From: CAZOOK01 sp964581385
GTDB taxonomy: Bacteria; Pseudomonadota; Gammaproteobacteria; Nevskiales; Nevskiaceae
Assembly (NCBI GenBank): GCA_964581385.1
Contig: CAZOOK010000028.1
Coordinates: 10,988 to 74,987, forward strand
Direction of reading: 5' to 3'
DNA length: 64,000 nucleotides
The notes below the pieces were generated by a model. The model was not told where the DNA came from. It saw nothing but the letters and a program-made list of their open reading frames with translations, and made no database searches. Made by a program: the position numbers and the translations under genes. Shown in pieces: positions 51,631-61,163 of the stretch (position 1 is the stretch's first letter; each line of letters begins with the position of its first letter).

Positions 51631-53556
51631 ATGGCAACCGTTTTCGACGACTTTCGAAATCGCTACGTAAAGGCACGCGACGAGGAAATGACGCTCCTGG
51701 AATACCTGGAGTTGTGCAAGCGCGATCCCCTTGCGTATGCATCTCCGGCGGAACGGATGCTTGCCGCGATTGGCGAACCTGAATTGATCGACACGCGCAA
51801 TGATCCGCGCCTGTCGCGCATCTTCTCGAATCGCATCATCCGCCGCTATCCGGCGTTCCGCGAATTCTTCGGCATGGAAGATGTCATCGCGCAGATCGTG
51901 GCGTTCTTCAAGCACGCCGCGCAAGGGCTCGAGGAGCGCAAGCAGATTCTTTATCTGCTCGGTCCCGTCGGTGGCGGCAAATCGTCGATCGCCGAACGTC
52001 TGAAGGTGCTGATGGAATCCCATCCGATTTATGCACTTCAGGGTTCGCCGATCAACGAATCGCCGCTGGGCTTGTTCTCGCCAGAACGAGAAGGTCCGAT
52101 GCTGGAATCCGAATACGGTATTCCGCGCCGGGTTCTGAGTGGCATTGCCTCGCCGTGGGCGCTGAAGCGCTTGGCCGAGTTCGAGGGCGACCTGATGAAG
52201 TTCAAGGTTGTCCGCGTGCAACCTTCCGTACTCAAACAGATTTCGGTCGCCAAAACCGAACCTGGCGACGAAAACAATCAGGATATTTCAACGCTCGTCG
52301 GCAAGATCGATATCCGTAAGCTGGAGCAGTTCGCACAGGACGATCCTGATGCCTACTCTTACTCGGGGGGCCTGTGTCAGGCGAATCAGGGTTTGCTTGA
52401 ATTCGTCGAAATGTTCAAAGCACCGATCAAAATGCTGCACCCGTTGCTGACAGCGACGCAGGAAGGTAACTATAAAGGCACCGAGGGGTTCTCGGCGATT
52501 CCCTTCCAGGGCATCATTCTCGCCCACTCGAACGAATCCGAGTGGCAGACCTTCCGCAACAACAAGAACAACGAGGCCTTCCTCGACCGTGTCTATATCG
52601 TCAAGGTTCCGTACTGTCTGCAGGTGTCAGAGGAAGTTCACATCTACCAGAAGCTGTTGAAGAACAGCACGCTGGCAAAAGCATCCTGTGCGCCCGGCAC
52701 GCTCGACATGATGGCGCAATTCTCCGTATTGACGCGCCTGAAGGAGCCCGAAAATTCGAGCATGTACTCGAAGATGCGCGTTTATGACGGCGAGAGCCTG
52801 AAGGATACCGATCCCTCGGCGAAGTCATTCCAGGAATACCGCGACTACGCGGGCGTCGACGAGGGCATGAACGGCATCTCAACGCGCTTCGCGTTCAAGG
52901 TTTTGTCGGCCGTGTTCAACTATGACCAGACCGAGGTGGCCGCCAATCCCGTCCACCTGATGTACGTGCTCGAACAGCGCATCCTGCGCGAACAGCTGCC
53001 CGATGAAACCCAGCGCCGCTATCTGGAATTCATCAAAGGTTGGCTGGCCCCGCGCTATGCGGAGTTCATCGGCAAGGAAATCCAGACCGCGTACCTCGAG
53101 TCATATTCCGAATACGGCCAGAACATCTTCGACCGTTATGTCACCTTTGCCGACTACTGGATTCAGGACGAGGACTATCGCGATCCCGAAACCGGCGAAA
53201 TCTTCGACCGCAATGCGCTCAACGCGGAACTGGAGAAGATCGAAAAGCCGGCTGGCATCGCCAATCCCAAGGATTTCCGCAACGAGATCGTCAACTTCGT
53301 GCTGCGCGCCCGCGCTCAGAACAAAGGCCAGAATCCGCGCTGGACGAGCTACGAGAAGCTGCGTGAAGTCATCGAGAAGCGCATGTTCTCCAGCACCGAA
53401 GAGCTGCTGCCGGTGATCTCGTTCAACGCGAAGGCCTCCGTCGAGGACAAGAGCAAGCACGAGAACTTCGTCAGCCGCATGGTGGACAAGGGTTACACCG
53501 AGAAGCAGGTACGCCTGCTGTCGGAGTGGTATCTGAGGGTTCGGAAGTCCTCCTGA
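51631..53556 (+). CDS. prkA: PrkA-family serine protein kinase/AAA protein (YeaG)
   Basis: 641 residues, matching E. coli YeaG (about 640). The N-terminal AAA module has Walker A LLGPVGGGKSS (about residue 115) and a kinase-like C-terminal domain from about 420. Near-identical family stretches include PIYALQGSPINESPLGLF and SGGLCQANQGLLEFVEMFK. PrkA/YeaG acts in nutrient-stress and stationary-phase adaptation; in E. coli it is under RpoS. Co-oriented with yeaH and spoVR in a compact unit. Confidence 0.95.
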   Translation: MATVFDDFRNRYVKARDEEMTLLEYLELCKRDPLAYASPAERMLAAIGEPELIDTRNDPRLSRIFSNRIIRRYPAFREFFGMEDVIAQIVAFFKHAAQGLEERKQILYLLGPVGGGKSSIAERLKVLMESHPIYALQGSPINESPLGLFSPEREGPMLESEYGIPRRVLSGIASPWALKRLAEFEGDLMKFKVVRVQPSVLKQISVAKTEPGDENNQDISTLVGKIDIRKLEQFAQDDPDAYSYSGGLCQANQGLLEFVEMFKAPIKMLHPLLTATQEGNYKGTEGFSAIPFQGIILAHSNESEWQTFRNNKNNEAFLDRVYIVKVPYCLQVSEEVHIYQKLLKNSTLAKASCAPGTLDMMAQFSVLTRLKEPENSSMYSKMRVYDGESLKDTDPSAKSFQEYRDYAGVDEGMNGISTRFAFKVLSAVFNYDQTEVAANPVHLMYVLEQRILREQLPDETQRRYLEFIKGWLAPRYAEFIGKEIQTAYLESYSEYGQNIFDRYVTFADYWIQDEDYRDPETGEIFDRNALNAELEKIEKPAGIANPKDFRNEIVNFVLRARAQNKGQNPRWTSYEKLREVIEKRMFSSTEELLPVISFNAKASVEDKSKHENFVSRMVDKGYTEKQVRLLSEWYLRVRKSS

Positions 53557-53571
53557 CGAGCATCTGCCGAT

Positions 53572-54798
53572 ATGTCGATCATCATCGACCGCCGCCTTAA
53601 CGACCGCAATAAAAACGCGGTCAACCGGCAGCGCTTCCTGCGGCGCTACAAGGAACAGATCCGCAAGTCAGTGGCGGATCTGGTTTCCAAGCGTTCGATC
53701 ACGGATATGGAACAGGGCGGCACGGTCAATATCCCGATCAAGGATATTTCCGAGCCGCAGTTCCAGCACGGCATGGGCGGCGACCGCGAGATCGTACTGC
53801 CCGGCAACCGTGAATACCAAGCTGGCGACCGCATCCCGCGGCCCGACGGCCAGGGCAAGGGTAAAGGCTCCAGCGGGGAATCCGACGGCGAGTCCGGTCC
53901 GAGCAGTGACGAATTCCTGTTCAGCCTGTCGCGCGAAGAATTCATGAACCTGTTCTTCGACGATCTAGAACTGCCACATCTGGTGCGCAATTACATGGGC
54001 ACCGCGCGCGACACCAAATGGCAGCGCGCCGGCTACACGCCGCGCGGCGTGCCTGCGAATCTCGCGATCGCGCGATCGCTGCGCAACGCGTTGGCGCGGC
54101 GCATCGCACTCGGCATGCCACGGTTGCGACGCCAGTTGAAGGAACTGCAGGCCGCCAACGCGCCGGCCGAGGAAATCGCCGAAGTCGAACGGCGCCTGAA
54201 GCGCGTCCCCTATCTCGACGAGCTCGATCTGCGTTTCCGCCATCGCATCAAAGTGCCGATGCCGATCAGCCGTGCGGTGATGTTCTGCCTGATGGACGTA
54301 TCGGCCTCGATGACCGAGGACAAGAAGGATATCGCCAAGCGCTTCTTCACACTGCTGTATCTGTTTCTGTCGCGCAAATACGAATCGGTGGAATTGATCT
54401 TCATCCGTCACACCGACGACGCGGAGGAAGTCGACGAGGACACTTTCTTCCACGATCCACAGAGTGGTGGCACGGTGGTGCTGTCAGCGCTGAAGCTGAT
54501 GCAGGAAATCATCGACGAACGCTTCCCGACCGATTCCTGGAATATCTATGGCGCGCAGGTTTCCGACGGCGACGCTTTCGGTGCCGACCCGGAAAAAAGC
54601 CGCGCGCTGCTGCAAGAGGGACTACTGCCGAAGGTTCGCTATTTCACTTATGTCGAAGTACCCGACGGCGACCGCACCAGCCCCCTCACCTACGCTTATC
54701 AGCGGATCGAAGACGAACGCTTTGCCATGACCAGCGTAGCGTCGCGCACCGAGGTGTATCCGGTACTGCGCGAATTGTTCCGTAAGGAAACCTCATGA
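53572..54798 (+). CDS. yeaH: YeaH-family (DUF444) VWA-like protein
   Basis: 408 residues beginning MSIIIDRRLNDRNKNAVNRQ. A VWA-like metal-binding pattern is seen in CLMDVSASMTEDKKDIAKR (D-x-S-x-S, about residue 240), with a basic middle region and an acidic stretch DDAEEVDEDTFFHDP. DUF444 proteins nearly always accompany PrkA and SpoVR. The biochemical role is unresolved. 15 bp from prkA and a 4-bp overlap with spoVR. Confidence 0.93.
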   Translation: MSIIIDRRLNDRNKNAVNRQRFLRRYKEQIRKSVADLVSKRSITDMEQGGTVNIPIKDISEPQFQHGMGGDREIVLPGNREYQAGDRIPRPDGQGKGKGSSGESDGESGPSSDEFLFSLSREEFMNLFFDDLELPHLVRNYMGTARDTKWQRAGYTPRGVPANLAIARSLRNALARRIALGMPRLRRQLKELQAANAPAEEIAEVERRLKRVPYLDELDLRFRHRIKVPMPISRAVMFCLMDVSASMTEDKKDIAKRFFTLLYLFLSRKYESVELIFIRHTDDAEEVDEDTFFHDPQSGGTVVLSALKLMQEIIDERFPTDSWNIYGAQVSDGDAFGADPEKSRALLQEGLLPKVRYFTYVEVPDGDRTSPLTYAYQRIEDERFAMTSVASRTEVYPVLRELFRKETS

Positions 54799-56309
54799 TT
54801 GAAACGCGCGACAGTGGATTGATAGCGACTGGCGTTGAATGGAATTTCGAGCTTCTACAGGAGTTCGACACTGCCATTCATGACATCGCGGCGAACGAGT
54901 TCGGACTCAAGACCTACCCAAACCAGATCGAGATCATCGCCTCTGAGCAGATGCTCGACGCCTACGCTTCGCTGGGCCTGCCGATCGGCTACCCGCATTG
55001 GAGCTACGGTAAGGAATTCATCCGCAATGAACAGTCCTACCGCAAGGGCGCACGCGGCCTTGCATACGAAATCGTCATCAACTCGAATCCCTGCATCGCC
55101 TATCTAATGGAGGAGAACAGCCTGCCGATGCAAGCGCTGGTGATTGCGCACGCTTCGTACGGTCACAACTCCTTTTTCAAAGGCAACTATCTATTCCGGC
55201 AATGGACGAACGCCGACGCGATCATCGATTACATGGTGTTCGCGCGCTCTTACGTGATGCAATGCGAGGAGCGCTACGGCCCCGCCGCAGTCGAGGATAT
55301 TCTTGATTCCTGCCACGCGCTGATGAGCCATGGCGTTGATCGCTATCGCCATCCCGCCCCGCTATCGGTGGAGGAAGAACGTAGCCGTCAGCGCGAACGC
55401 GAAGAGCACACCTGGCGGCAGTTTGACGACCTCTGGCGCACACTTCCCGCGGCGGCGAACGCCGGCGCTTCGAAATCGACAGCAGCTGCGAATTTCCCGC
55501 CGGAGCCGCAGGAAAACCTGCTCTACTTCGTGGAAAAGCAGGCGCCAAAGTTAGAACCGTGGCAGCGCGAAATCGTGCGTATCACACGCAAGCTTGCGCA
55601 GTATTTTTATCCGCAGGGTCTGACCAAAGTCATGAACGAGGGCTGGGCCACGTTCTGGCATTACACGCTGCTCAACCGCCTCTTTGACAAAGGCAAAGTC
55701 GATTCCGGCTTCATGCTCGAATGGCTGTCATCACATACCAATGTGATCGGACAGCGCGGCTTCAACCAGCGCGGCTACGGTGGCATCAATCCGTACGCGC
55801 TCGGTTTCGCGATGATGACCGACATTCGCCGCATCTGCGAAAACCCGACGCCGGAAGACCGGGAATGGTTTCCCGACATCGCCGGCGGTGACTGGCTGAA
55901 GGTTTTCGACTTCGCGATGCGGAACTACAAAGACGAATCATTCGTCGGCCAGTTCCTGTCGCCGCGGCTGATGCGCGAATTCCATCTCTTTGCCATCGCT
56001 GATCATGAAAACGATGACAAACTGCTGGTCGATTCGATTCACAACGAGCAAGGTTACCGCCGCGTGCGGCGCCTGCTGTCACAACAGTACAACCGCGACG
56101 TGCAAATACCGGATATTCAAATCACCCGCTACGATCATCGCGGTGACCGCTCACTGACCCTCACCCATCGCCGCGATCGCAATCGTCCACTGTCGGACGA
56201 TGCTGGCGAAGTACTCAAGCATCTTTCGCGGCTATGGGGCTTCACGGTACGCATGGACACCATCGACGAAAAAGGCATCGTGGTCGATCAGCGTGAAGTG
56301 AAGCCTTGA
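54795..56309 (+). CDS. SpoVR-family protein (YcgB)
   Basis: 504 residues, close to E. coli YcgB (510). Conserved SpoVR motifs are AHASYGHNSFFKGNYLF (about 115), ANEGWATFWHYTLLNR-type text (MNEGWATFWHYTL) and NPYALGFAMMTDIRRIC. SpoVR is required for spore cortex in Bacillus but is widespread in non-sporulating bacteria together with PrkA and YeaH. Last gene of the module. No strong terminator follows; a GCCC/GGGC stem with TTTTT at about 56330-56352 is weak. Confidence 0.95.
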   Translation: MIETRDSGLIATGVEWNFELLQEFDTAIHDIAANEFGLKTYPNQIEIIASEQMLDAYASLGLPIGYPHWSYGKEFIRNEQSYRKGARGLAYEIVINSNPCIAYLMEENSLPMQALVIAHASYGHNSFFKGNYLFRQWTNADAIIDYMVFARSYVMQCEERYGPAAVEDILDSCHALMSHGVDRYRHPAPLSVEEERSRQREREEHTWRQFDDLWRTLPAAANAGASKSTAAANFPPEPQENLLYFVEKQAPKLEPWQREIVRITRKLAQYFYPQGLTKVMNEGWATFWHYTLLNRLFDKGKVDSGFMLEWLSSHTNVIGQRGFNQRGYGGINPYALGFAMMTDIRRICENPTPEDREWFPDIAGGDWLKVFDFAMRNYKDESFVGQFLSPRLMREFHLFAIADHENDDKLLVDSIHNEQGYRRVRRLLSQQYNRDVQIPDIQITRYDHRGDRSLTLTHRRDRNRPLSDDAGEVLKHLSRLWGFTVRMDTIDEKGIVVDQREVKP

Positions 56310-56481
56310 ATCATCAGTCTAAGAGTCGCCCCGTCAACCGCAGGGCTTTTTAGAACGCAGCAATGCGCCGCCTGATTCCCTATTGCCCATTCGTCTTTTC
56401 GGCGCCTGCCGACGCCGTCGCTCTGCCAGCTCATAGTTCAATCTGCAGACGCTGACGCCGGACTCGAGTGACCTAACACAC

Positions 56482-56568
56482 TGGTGCCCGAAGCCGGAAT
56501 CGAACCGGCACGGCCTTGCGGCCTCGGGATTTTAAGTCCCGTGCGTCTACCAATTTCGCCATTCGGGC
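56482..56568 (-). tRNA. tRNA-Leu (anticodon TAA), CCA encoded
   Basis: The minus strand reads GCCCGAATGGCGAAATTGG... and ends in TTCGGGCACCA: 7-bp acceptor stem GCCCGAA/TTCGGGC, anticodon stem-loop ACTTAAAATC with TAA, a long variable arm (class II, as expected for Leu), T loop GGTTCGATTCC, and the CCA encoded at 56482-56484. 87 nt in all. Confidence 0.95.
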
Positions 56569-57026
56569 CAGAACGGTCTGGCAAATGATCCATCGACGGG
56601 GGCGTTTACTGCAAATGAACCCGCGCATACGGATGCTGGATCCATGGCTTCAGGTGTTGCAGAAGCAGGTGGATGTTGTCCCAGCTGTGCCTGCGCCGCT
56701 GCGGTAATATTGATTGATTGATTGTGATTAATGGGCGGCTTCGACCATTCCTGTAATAATTCAAGCATGTGGATCATGCGCCGATCGGCTGCGATGCAGC
56801 CACGCAATCATTTAGAGCTTATCAGTGAATAAATCGTGCCCATCATGGCGCTTTGCGCCAACGAAGTTCCGTCAGCGCGGTCAGTATCAGCAGTACCGGA
56901 CAGGACATCGCATGCCAGCGCGGGCATCTTCAACCATCGCACGCACAATCAGAACCCGCGTGCCAGGGAATCGGAATCCCCCATGATCGCCCCGCAGCTT
57001 GACTCACGGTCGATCGGGCGGGCTAC
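56569..57026. other. 458-bp gap between tRNA-Leu and the glycosyltransferase operon
   Basis: No gene is supported. It holds a short TTGA-type microsatellite near 56709-56724 and a perfect TGGCGC-TTT-GCGCCA hairpin at 56846-56860. The promoter of the 57027 operon should lie in its right part, but no clear box pair was found. Confidence 0.45.
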
Positions 57027-58439
57027 ATGACCCGGTACGAGGCATCCCCTGAAACCGCGATTAGCGCCATCCGGACCCACAAGGGACCGATCGTCGTCGA
57101 TCTCGACGAAACGTTGTACCTGCGCAACTCCACCGAGGACTTCATCGATTCTGCCCGTCCCGGCTTGATAGCGCTGCTGCTGATGCGGCTTCTTGATCTG
57201 CTGAAACCATGGCGCTGGACTGGCGGAGAGGTGACGCGGGACGTCTGGCGTGTTGGCGTCATCTCGATGCTATGTCCATGGGTATGGCGGCGCTGGCAGA
57301 CAAGAGTGTCTGAATTGGCCGCATCCTTTAGCAATAAACCCTTGCTGGCAGCACTCAAAGCACGCGGAACGGTGCCGATCGTTGCCACGGTCGGCTTTCA
57401 GCCCATCGTAGTGCCGCTGGTGGCGGCGCTGGGCTTGCTCGATGCAAAAATCGTCGCCGTTCGGCTCAACCACTTCGCAGATCGCCGCCGCGGAAAATTA
57501 CAACTGGCGATCGAAGCGCTCGGCGAGGAAACCGTCCGACGCTGTTTGCTGCTCACCGATTCGATACAAGACCTGCCCATGCTGGAGGCCTGCGCGCGTC
57601 CGCTCCGCACCGTGTGGCCGGGGGCTCGCTATCGGATCGCACTCAGTGACGTCTACATGCCGGGCCAGTATCTGGCGTTAGTGAAACGGCCTGGCGAGCG
57701 CTATTTCGTACGTGGCATTCTGCAGGAGGATTTCGCGTTCTGGGTCCTCAGCTCCATCGCGCTCGCCACCAGTCCGTTACTGCATTTTGCCGGACTCTTC
57801 TTCCTGCTGCTGTCGTTCTGGGTCATCTACGAATACGGCTACATGGACAACGATTCGATGGCGATGCAATTCGAAAGCGATCCCAAGCTGAGCGCTGCCT
57901 ACGAAACCATATCCATCAGCGTGTCGCCGTGGGAACCATGGCTGTGGGCGTTTGCTCTTGGCGCTTTAGCCATCGTGCTGCTGCGCTACCCGAATCAGCC
58001 GCAGCCGCTGGATTTCGTAAAATGGATCCTGGTACTGATCACGTCCCATAGCTGGTTTTACATCTACAACCGTCTCGACAAGGCGACACGCGTCTGGATG
58101 TATGCGGGCTTGCAGCTGGCGCGTAGCGCGGCATTCGCGGTGCTGGTGCCGGTCACTATGATCGGAACAATAGCTCTGAGCGCCCATGTCATCTCCCGAT
58201 GGGTGCCCTACTATGTCTACAGAGTCGCCGGCAAGAGCTGGCCCAATGCGCCGGCGGATCTGATACGACTGCTGTTCTTCGTTGTGCTTTCGCTGCTGTT
58301 CGGCACTGTGCTCGGATTCCTGGCATTGCTGACCTGGAGCGCGTTGGCACTGTTGGGCTGGAATCTGTTCCGAGCCCGCCATGAGCTCCGCAACCTCATT
58401 AGTGCAGCGGGCCGTCTGGACCGGCCGAAAGCGCCATGA
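57027..58439 (+). CDS. HAD-like hydrolase domain fused to a UbiA-like polytopic membrane domain
   Basis: 470 residues. The N-terminal half (about 20-215) is a HAD-type phosphatase domain: motif I VVDLDETLYL, and later LLTDSIQDLPML, which places the fourth-motif Asp pair. The C-terminal half (about 230-460) has six or more hydrophobic segments, including FAFWVLSSIALATSPLLHFAGL and LLFFVVLSLLFGTVLGFLALL. Between the first segments EYGYMDNDSMAMQFESD recalls the Asp-rich prenyl-diphosphate site of UbiA enzymes, though the match is loose. In Actinobacteria a UbiA enzyme and a phosphatase make decaprenyl-phosphoryl-ribose, the substrate of DprE1. First gene of a three-gene operon with 4-bp overlaps. 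Confidence 0.7.
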   Translation: MTRYEASPETAISAIRTHKGPIVVDLDETLYLRNSTEDFIDSARPGLIALLLMRLLDLLKPWRWTGGEVTRDVWRVGVISMLCPWVWRRWQTRVSELAASFSNKPLLAALKARGTVPIVATVGFQPIVVPLVAALGLLDAKIVAVRLNHFADRRRGKLQLAIEALGEETVRRCLLLTDSIQDLPMLEACARPLRTVWPGARYRIALSDVYMPGQYLALVKRPGERYFVRGILQEDFAFWVLSSIALATSPLLHFAGLFFLLLSFWVIYEYGYMDNDSMAMQFESDPKLSAAYETISISVSPWEPWLWAFALGALAIVLLRYPNQPQPLDFVKWILVLITSHSWFYIYNRLDKATRVWMYAGLQLARSAAFAVLVPVTMIGTIALSAHVISRWVPYYVYRVAGKSWPNAPADLIRLLFFVVLSLLFGTVLGFLALLTWSALALLGWNLFRARHELRNLISAAGRLDRPKAP

Positions 58440-59356
58440 AAATCAGTGTATGTATCGCCACCTATCTTCGGAGCGAGCGCCTGGATGCCTTGCTGGACGA
58501 TCTGGCCCGTCAGGAACTGGTTCCGGATGAAGTCGTCGTTGTCGATGGCGATGCCGCCGGTAGCGCGCAGCACATCATCGAACTCCGGCGGCAACGCGGC
58601 GCACCGTTCCCGATCCACTATGAAATCCAGCCACAGCGGAATATCGCGCTCTCGCGCAACCGCACGGTGGCGCTCGCCAGCGGAGACTGGCTGGCGTTCA
58701 TCGACGATGACGAGCGCGCACCCGCGTCGTGGCTGCGCCAGCTTATCGAAGCCGCTCAACAGCTCCGCGCCGATGCCGTGCTGGCGCCGGTGATACCGGT
58801 CGTGCCGGACCATGCGCCGGCGTGGATCCGTCGGGGGCAGTTCTACGATTTCCCGAGAATGGCGACTGGCGAAATCGTGCCGTTGCATCGTATGCGCTTC
58901 GGAAACGTGATTTTGCGCGGCGATGTGCTGCGCGCGGAGCCCGGCCCCTTCGATGTCCGCTATGGTCTCGTCACCGGCGAGGATGCGGACATGCTGATCC
59001 GTTTGGTGAACAAGGGCGGGCGCGTGATGTGGTGCGACGAAGCCGTGGTGCATGAACCGGTCGAAGTCGCACGTTTGTCCCTGCGCTGGCTTCTGCAACG
59101 GGCACTCAGCGGCGGGCAGGAGTTCGCCAGAAAAACGCTGGCGGGACGGTATGGGTCGGTGACCCCAGTCGTCCGCGTCGGTTTATTCGTCCAAGCCCTG
59201 GTACAACTCGCGGCCGCCACAGCGCTGACGGCGCTAGCATTGCCGTTCGGCCGCCACCGCGCGGCCGCCTGGGCGGTCAAAGCCGCAGCCAATTTCGGCA
59301 AGCTTTCGGTATTCTGGGGCTGGACCTATCACGAATACGCCAACGTACCATCGTGA
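58436..59356 (+). CDS. Family-2 glycosyltransferase
   Basis: 306 residues; begins KISVCIATYLRSERLDALL with the nucleotide-binding GT-A start, and has the DxD-type motif FIDDDERAP (about residue 85) and ED in VTGEDADML. The C-terminus has one or two hydrophobic helices (LFVQALVQLAAATALTALAL), so it may be membrane-associated. The sugar donor and acceptor are unknown. Encoded with the HAD-membrane fusion and another GT2; transfer of a sugar in surface-glycan or lipid-linked synthesis is inferred. Confidence 0.85.
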   Translation: MKISVCIATYLRSERLDALLDDLARQELVPDEVVVVDGDAAGSAQHIIELRRQRGAPFPIHYEIQPQRNIALSRNRTVALASGDWLAFIDDDERAPASWLRQLIEAAQQLRADAVLAPVIPVVPDHAPAWIRRGQFYDFPRMATGEIVPLHRMRFGNVILRGDVLRAEPGPFDVRYGLVTGEDADMLIRLVNKGGRVMWCDEAVVHEPVEVARLSLRWLLQRALSGGQEFARKTLAGRYGSVTPVVRVGLFVQALVQLAAATALTALALPFGRHRAAAWAVKAAANFGKLSVFWGWTYHEYANVPS

Positions 59357-60537
59357 ATATCTTCCTGGAACTGATTCTGTTCGCGACGGCACTCCCGGCC
59401 ACGGTCGCCTGCGGCTATCTGCTCCTGATGACGCTACTATCCGGCGCACTGGCGAGGCCGGCGCCATCGTCGCAGCGTTTGCGCTTCGACGTCATTGTGC
59501 CGGCCCATAATGAAGCCGAAGTCATTGAGCGCACCGTCGCCAGCCTGCGAAAAATCGATTGGCCTTCGGAAAATTTCCGCGTGCTGGTGGTGGCTGACAA
59601 CTGCAGTGACAAAACCGCTGCGCTGGCGCGTAACGCCGGCGCCGAAGTTCTGGAGCGCCATGATGATGCCCGTCGCGGCAAGGGTTACGCGCTGGATTTC
59701 GCCTTCCAGACCAGCCGCGAACAGGATCGCGCGGATGCGGTCGTCGTCATCGACGCAGATGCCGAGGTGTCGCCGAATCTCCTCGAAGCTTTTGCCGCAC
59801 GTATAGAAAAGGGCGCGCACGCGGTGCAGGTACATTATGGCGTGCTCAATCCCTGGACTTCGTGGCGCACACGGCTAATCACCATCGCCAAGGCCTCGTT
59901 CCACATCGTCCGCTCGCGCGCACGTGAGCACTTGCGTGTGTCCTGCGGCATTCGTGGCAACGGCTGGTGTGTCACCCACAAGCTGCTGCGCGCGGTTCCG
60001 TATCAGGCTTATTCGCTGACCGAGGATCTTGAATACGGCATTGATCTGGGCCTTGCCGGATATCGTGTCGAGTACGCCGAGGAAGCGCATTCCAACGCGG
60101 AAATGGTGTCGGGTGAACAAGCCGCCGGCAAACAGCGCCAGCGCTGGGAAAGCGGTCGATTCCAGTTGATTCGCACCAAAACCCTGCCTCTACTCGCCGC
60201 AGCATTCCGCGACCGCAATGCCGTGTGCCTCGATCTGGCGTTGGATTTACTGGTATTACCGCTATCGTATGTCGCTCTGAACGTCATCGCCCTGATCGCA
60301 ATCGCGGCAATAGCGATCCTATGGTCACCCGAGGCCATAATGTGGCTATGGCTGGGATTAGCCTGTGGCTTGGCCCTGATTCTCTATGTGCTCCGCGGCT
60401 GGCGGCTCAGCGGACTTGGCAGACAGGGTCTTATCGACCTCGCCCGGGCGCCGTTTTTCCTGTTCTGGAAAGTGCTGCTGATGTTCCGCCGGAAAAAACC
60501 CGGGGAATGGGTACGCACGCAGCGGGAAAAGTCGTAA
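59353..60537 (+). CDS. Membrane-bound family-2 glycosyltransferase (processive-type)
   Basis: 394 residues. An N-terminal membrane segment (LILFATALPATVACGYLLLM) is followed by a GT-A domain: DVIVPAHNEAEVIERTVAS, ADNCSDKT, DADAEV (DxD), SLTEDLEYG (TED) and QRQRWE (QxxRW), the D-D-D-QxxRW set of processive BcsA/HasA-like enzymes. Two or three C-terminal membrane segments (VALNVIALIAIAAIAILW; LWLGLACGLALILYVL) follow. Polymer chain or lipid-linked sugar synthesis at the inner membrane is expected; the product is unknown. Confidence 0.88.
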   Translation: MNIFLELILFATALPATVACGYLLLMTLLSGALARPAPSSQRLRFDVIVPAHNEAEVIERTVASLRKIDWPSENFRVLVVADNCSDKTAALARNAGAEVLERHDDARRGKGYALDFAFQTSREQDRADAVVVIDADAEVSPNLLEAFAARIEKGAHAVQVHYGVLNPWTSWRTRLITIAKASFHIVRSRAREHLRVSCGIRGNGWCVTHKLLRAVPYQAYSLTEDLEYGIDLGLAGYRVEYAEEAHSNAEMVSGEQAAGKQRQRWESGRFQLIRTKTLPLLAAAFRDRNAVCLDLALDLLVLPLSYVALNVIALIAIAAIAILWSPEAIMWLWLGLACGLALILYVLRGWRLSGLGRQGLIDLARAPFFLFWKVLLMFRRKKPGEWVRTQREKS

Positions 60538-60581
60538 AGGGATCGGGCCGGGTAGCGGTAAATGAGCTGAAGCACGCGAGA

Positions 60582-61037
60582 TTATTTATCCTTGATCGAC
60601 GGCCAGATCACATCACCTTTCTTGATGTAGCCATCCCGGTCCGCTTCCCATTTCTTCTGGATATCTTTGGAATAGTTCAGATACAATTTGCCGTCGAGCA
60701 CGGTAAATGCCTCGGGATCAATACCGACCTTCTCGCCCTTGGCGCCAACTGCATATGCGCAGTAGCCACCATATTGCGGCGCATACTTGTCCGGCCCCGA
60801 TTTGAATTTATCCAAATCGCTCTGCGACGCGAACTGCCACTTGGCGCCGTTCCAGTCGTAGACATAATCGCCGCTGCCTTTCACGGCTTTGCTCTCGCTC
60901 TGATAAGCGACCGGGTCGTAGCCCTTGATCGCGGTGCTACCGAACAAACCTGTATTGATCGGCGAGCCGGCCATCCCTGCGGTAGCGATTCCAAATAGTG
61001 CGGCGGCGATCGTTGCTCTCAAGATAAATTGATACAT
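60582..61037 (-). CDS. YHS-domain protein, exported
   Basis: 151 residues from ATG 61037; a longer frame exists but this start gives a signal peptide (FILRATIAAALFGIATAGMAG). The YHS domain shows IKGYDPVAYQSESKAVKG (the canonical GYDPVAY), WQFASQSDLDKF and YGGYCAYAVG with its Cys. YHS domains are small metal- or haem-associated modules; many exported members are annotated YHS domain-containing (seleno)proteins. It is encoded after the phosphate-binding-like gene on the same strand, but the 126-bp gap and the different function make co-operation uncertain. Confidence 0.85.
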   Translation of the reverse strand: MYQFILRATIAAALFGIATAGMAGSPINTGLFGSTAIKGYDPVAYQSESKAVKGSGDYVYDWNGAKWQFASQSDLDKFKSGPDKYAPQYGGYCAYAVGAKGEKVGIDPEAFTVLDGKLYLNYSKDIQKKWEADRDGYIKKGDVIWPSIKDK

Positions 61038-61163
61038 ATTCAGGATTCGGGGCAGCGGGACGCGGGCAGCATCGCTGTGTTCAATGCTATTGAAACACCT
61101 TTCTTCACACTCCTCCAAGACATGAAATGCCGCTTCCGGCGCTGACAAGTGCCGAGAGATCTC

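Noticed and set aside
56482..57026. tRNA-Leu as a possible integration site
   Set aside because: No integrase, no repeat of the tRNA 3' end and no foreign-looking genes next to it were seen.
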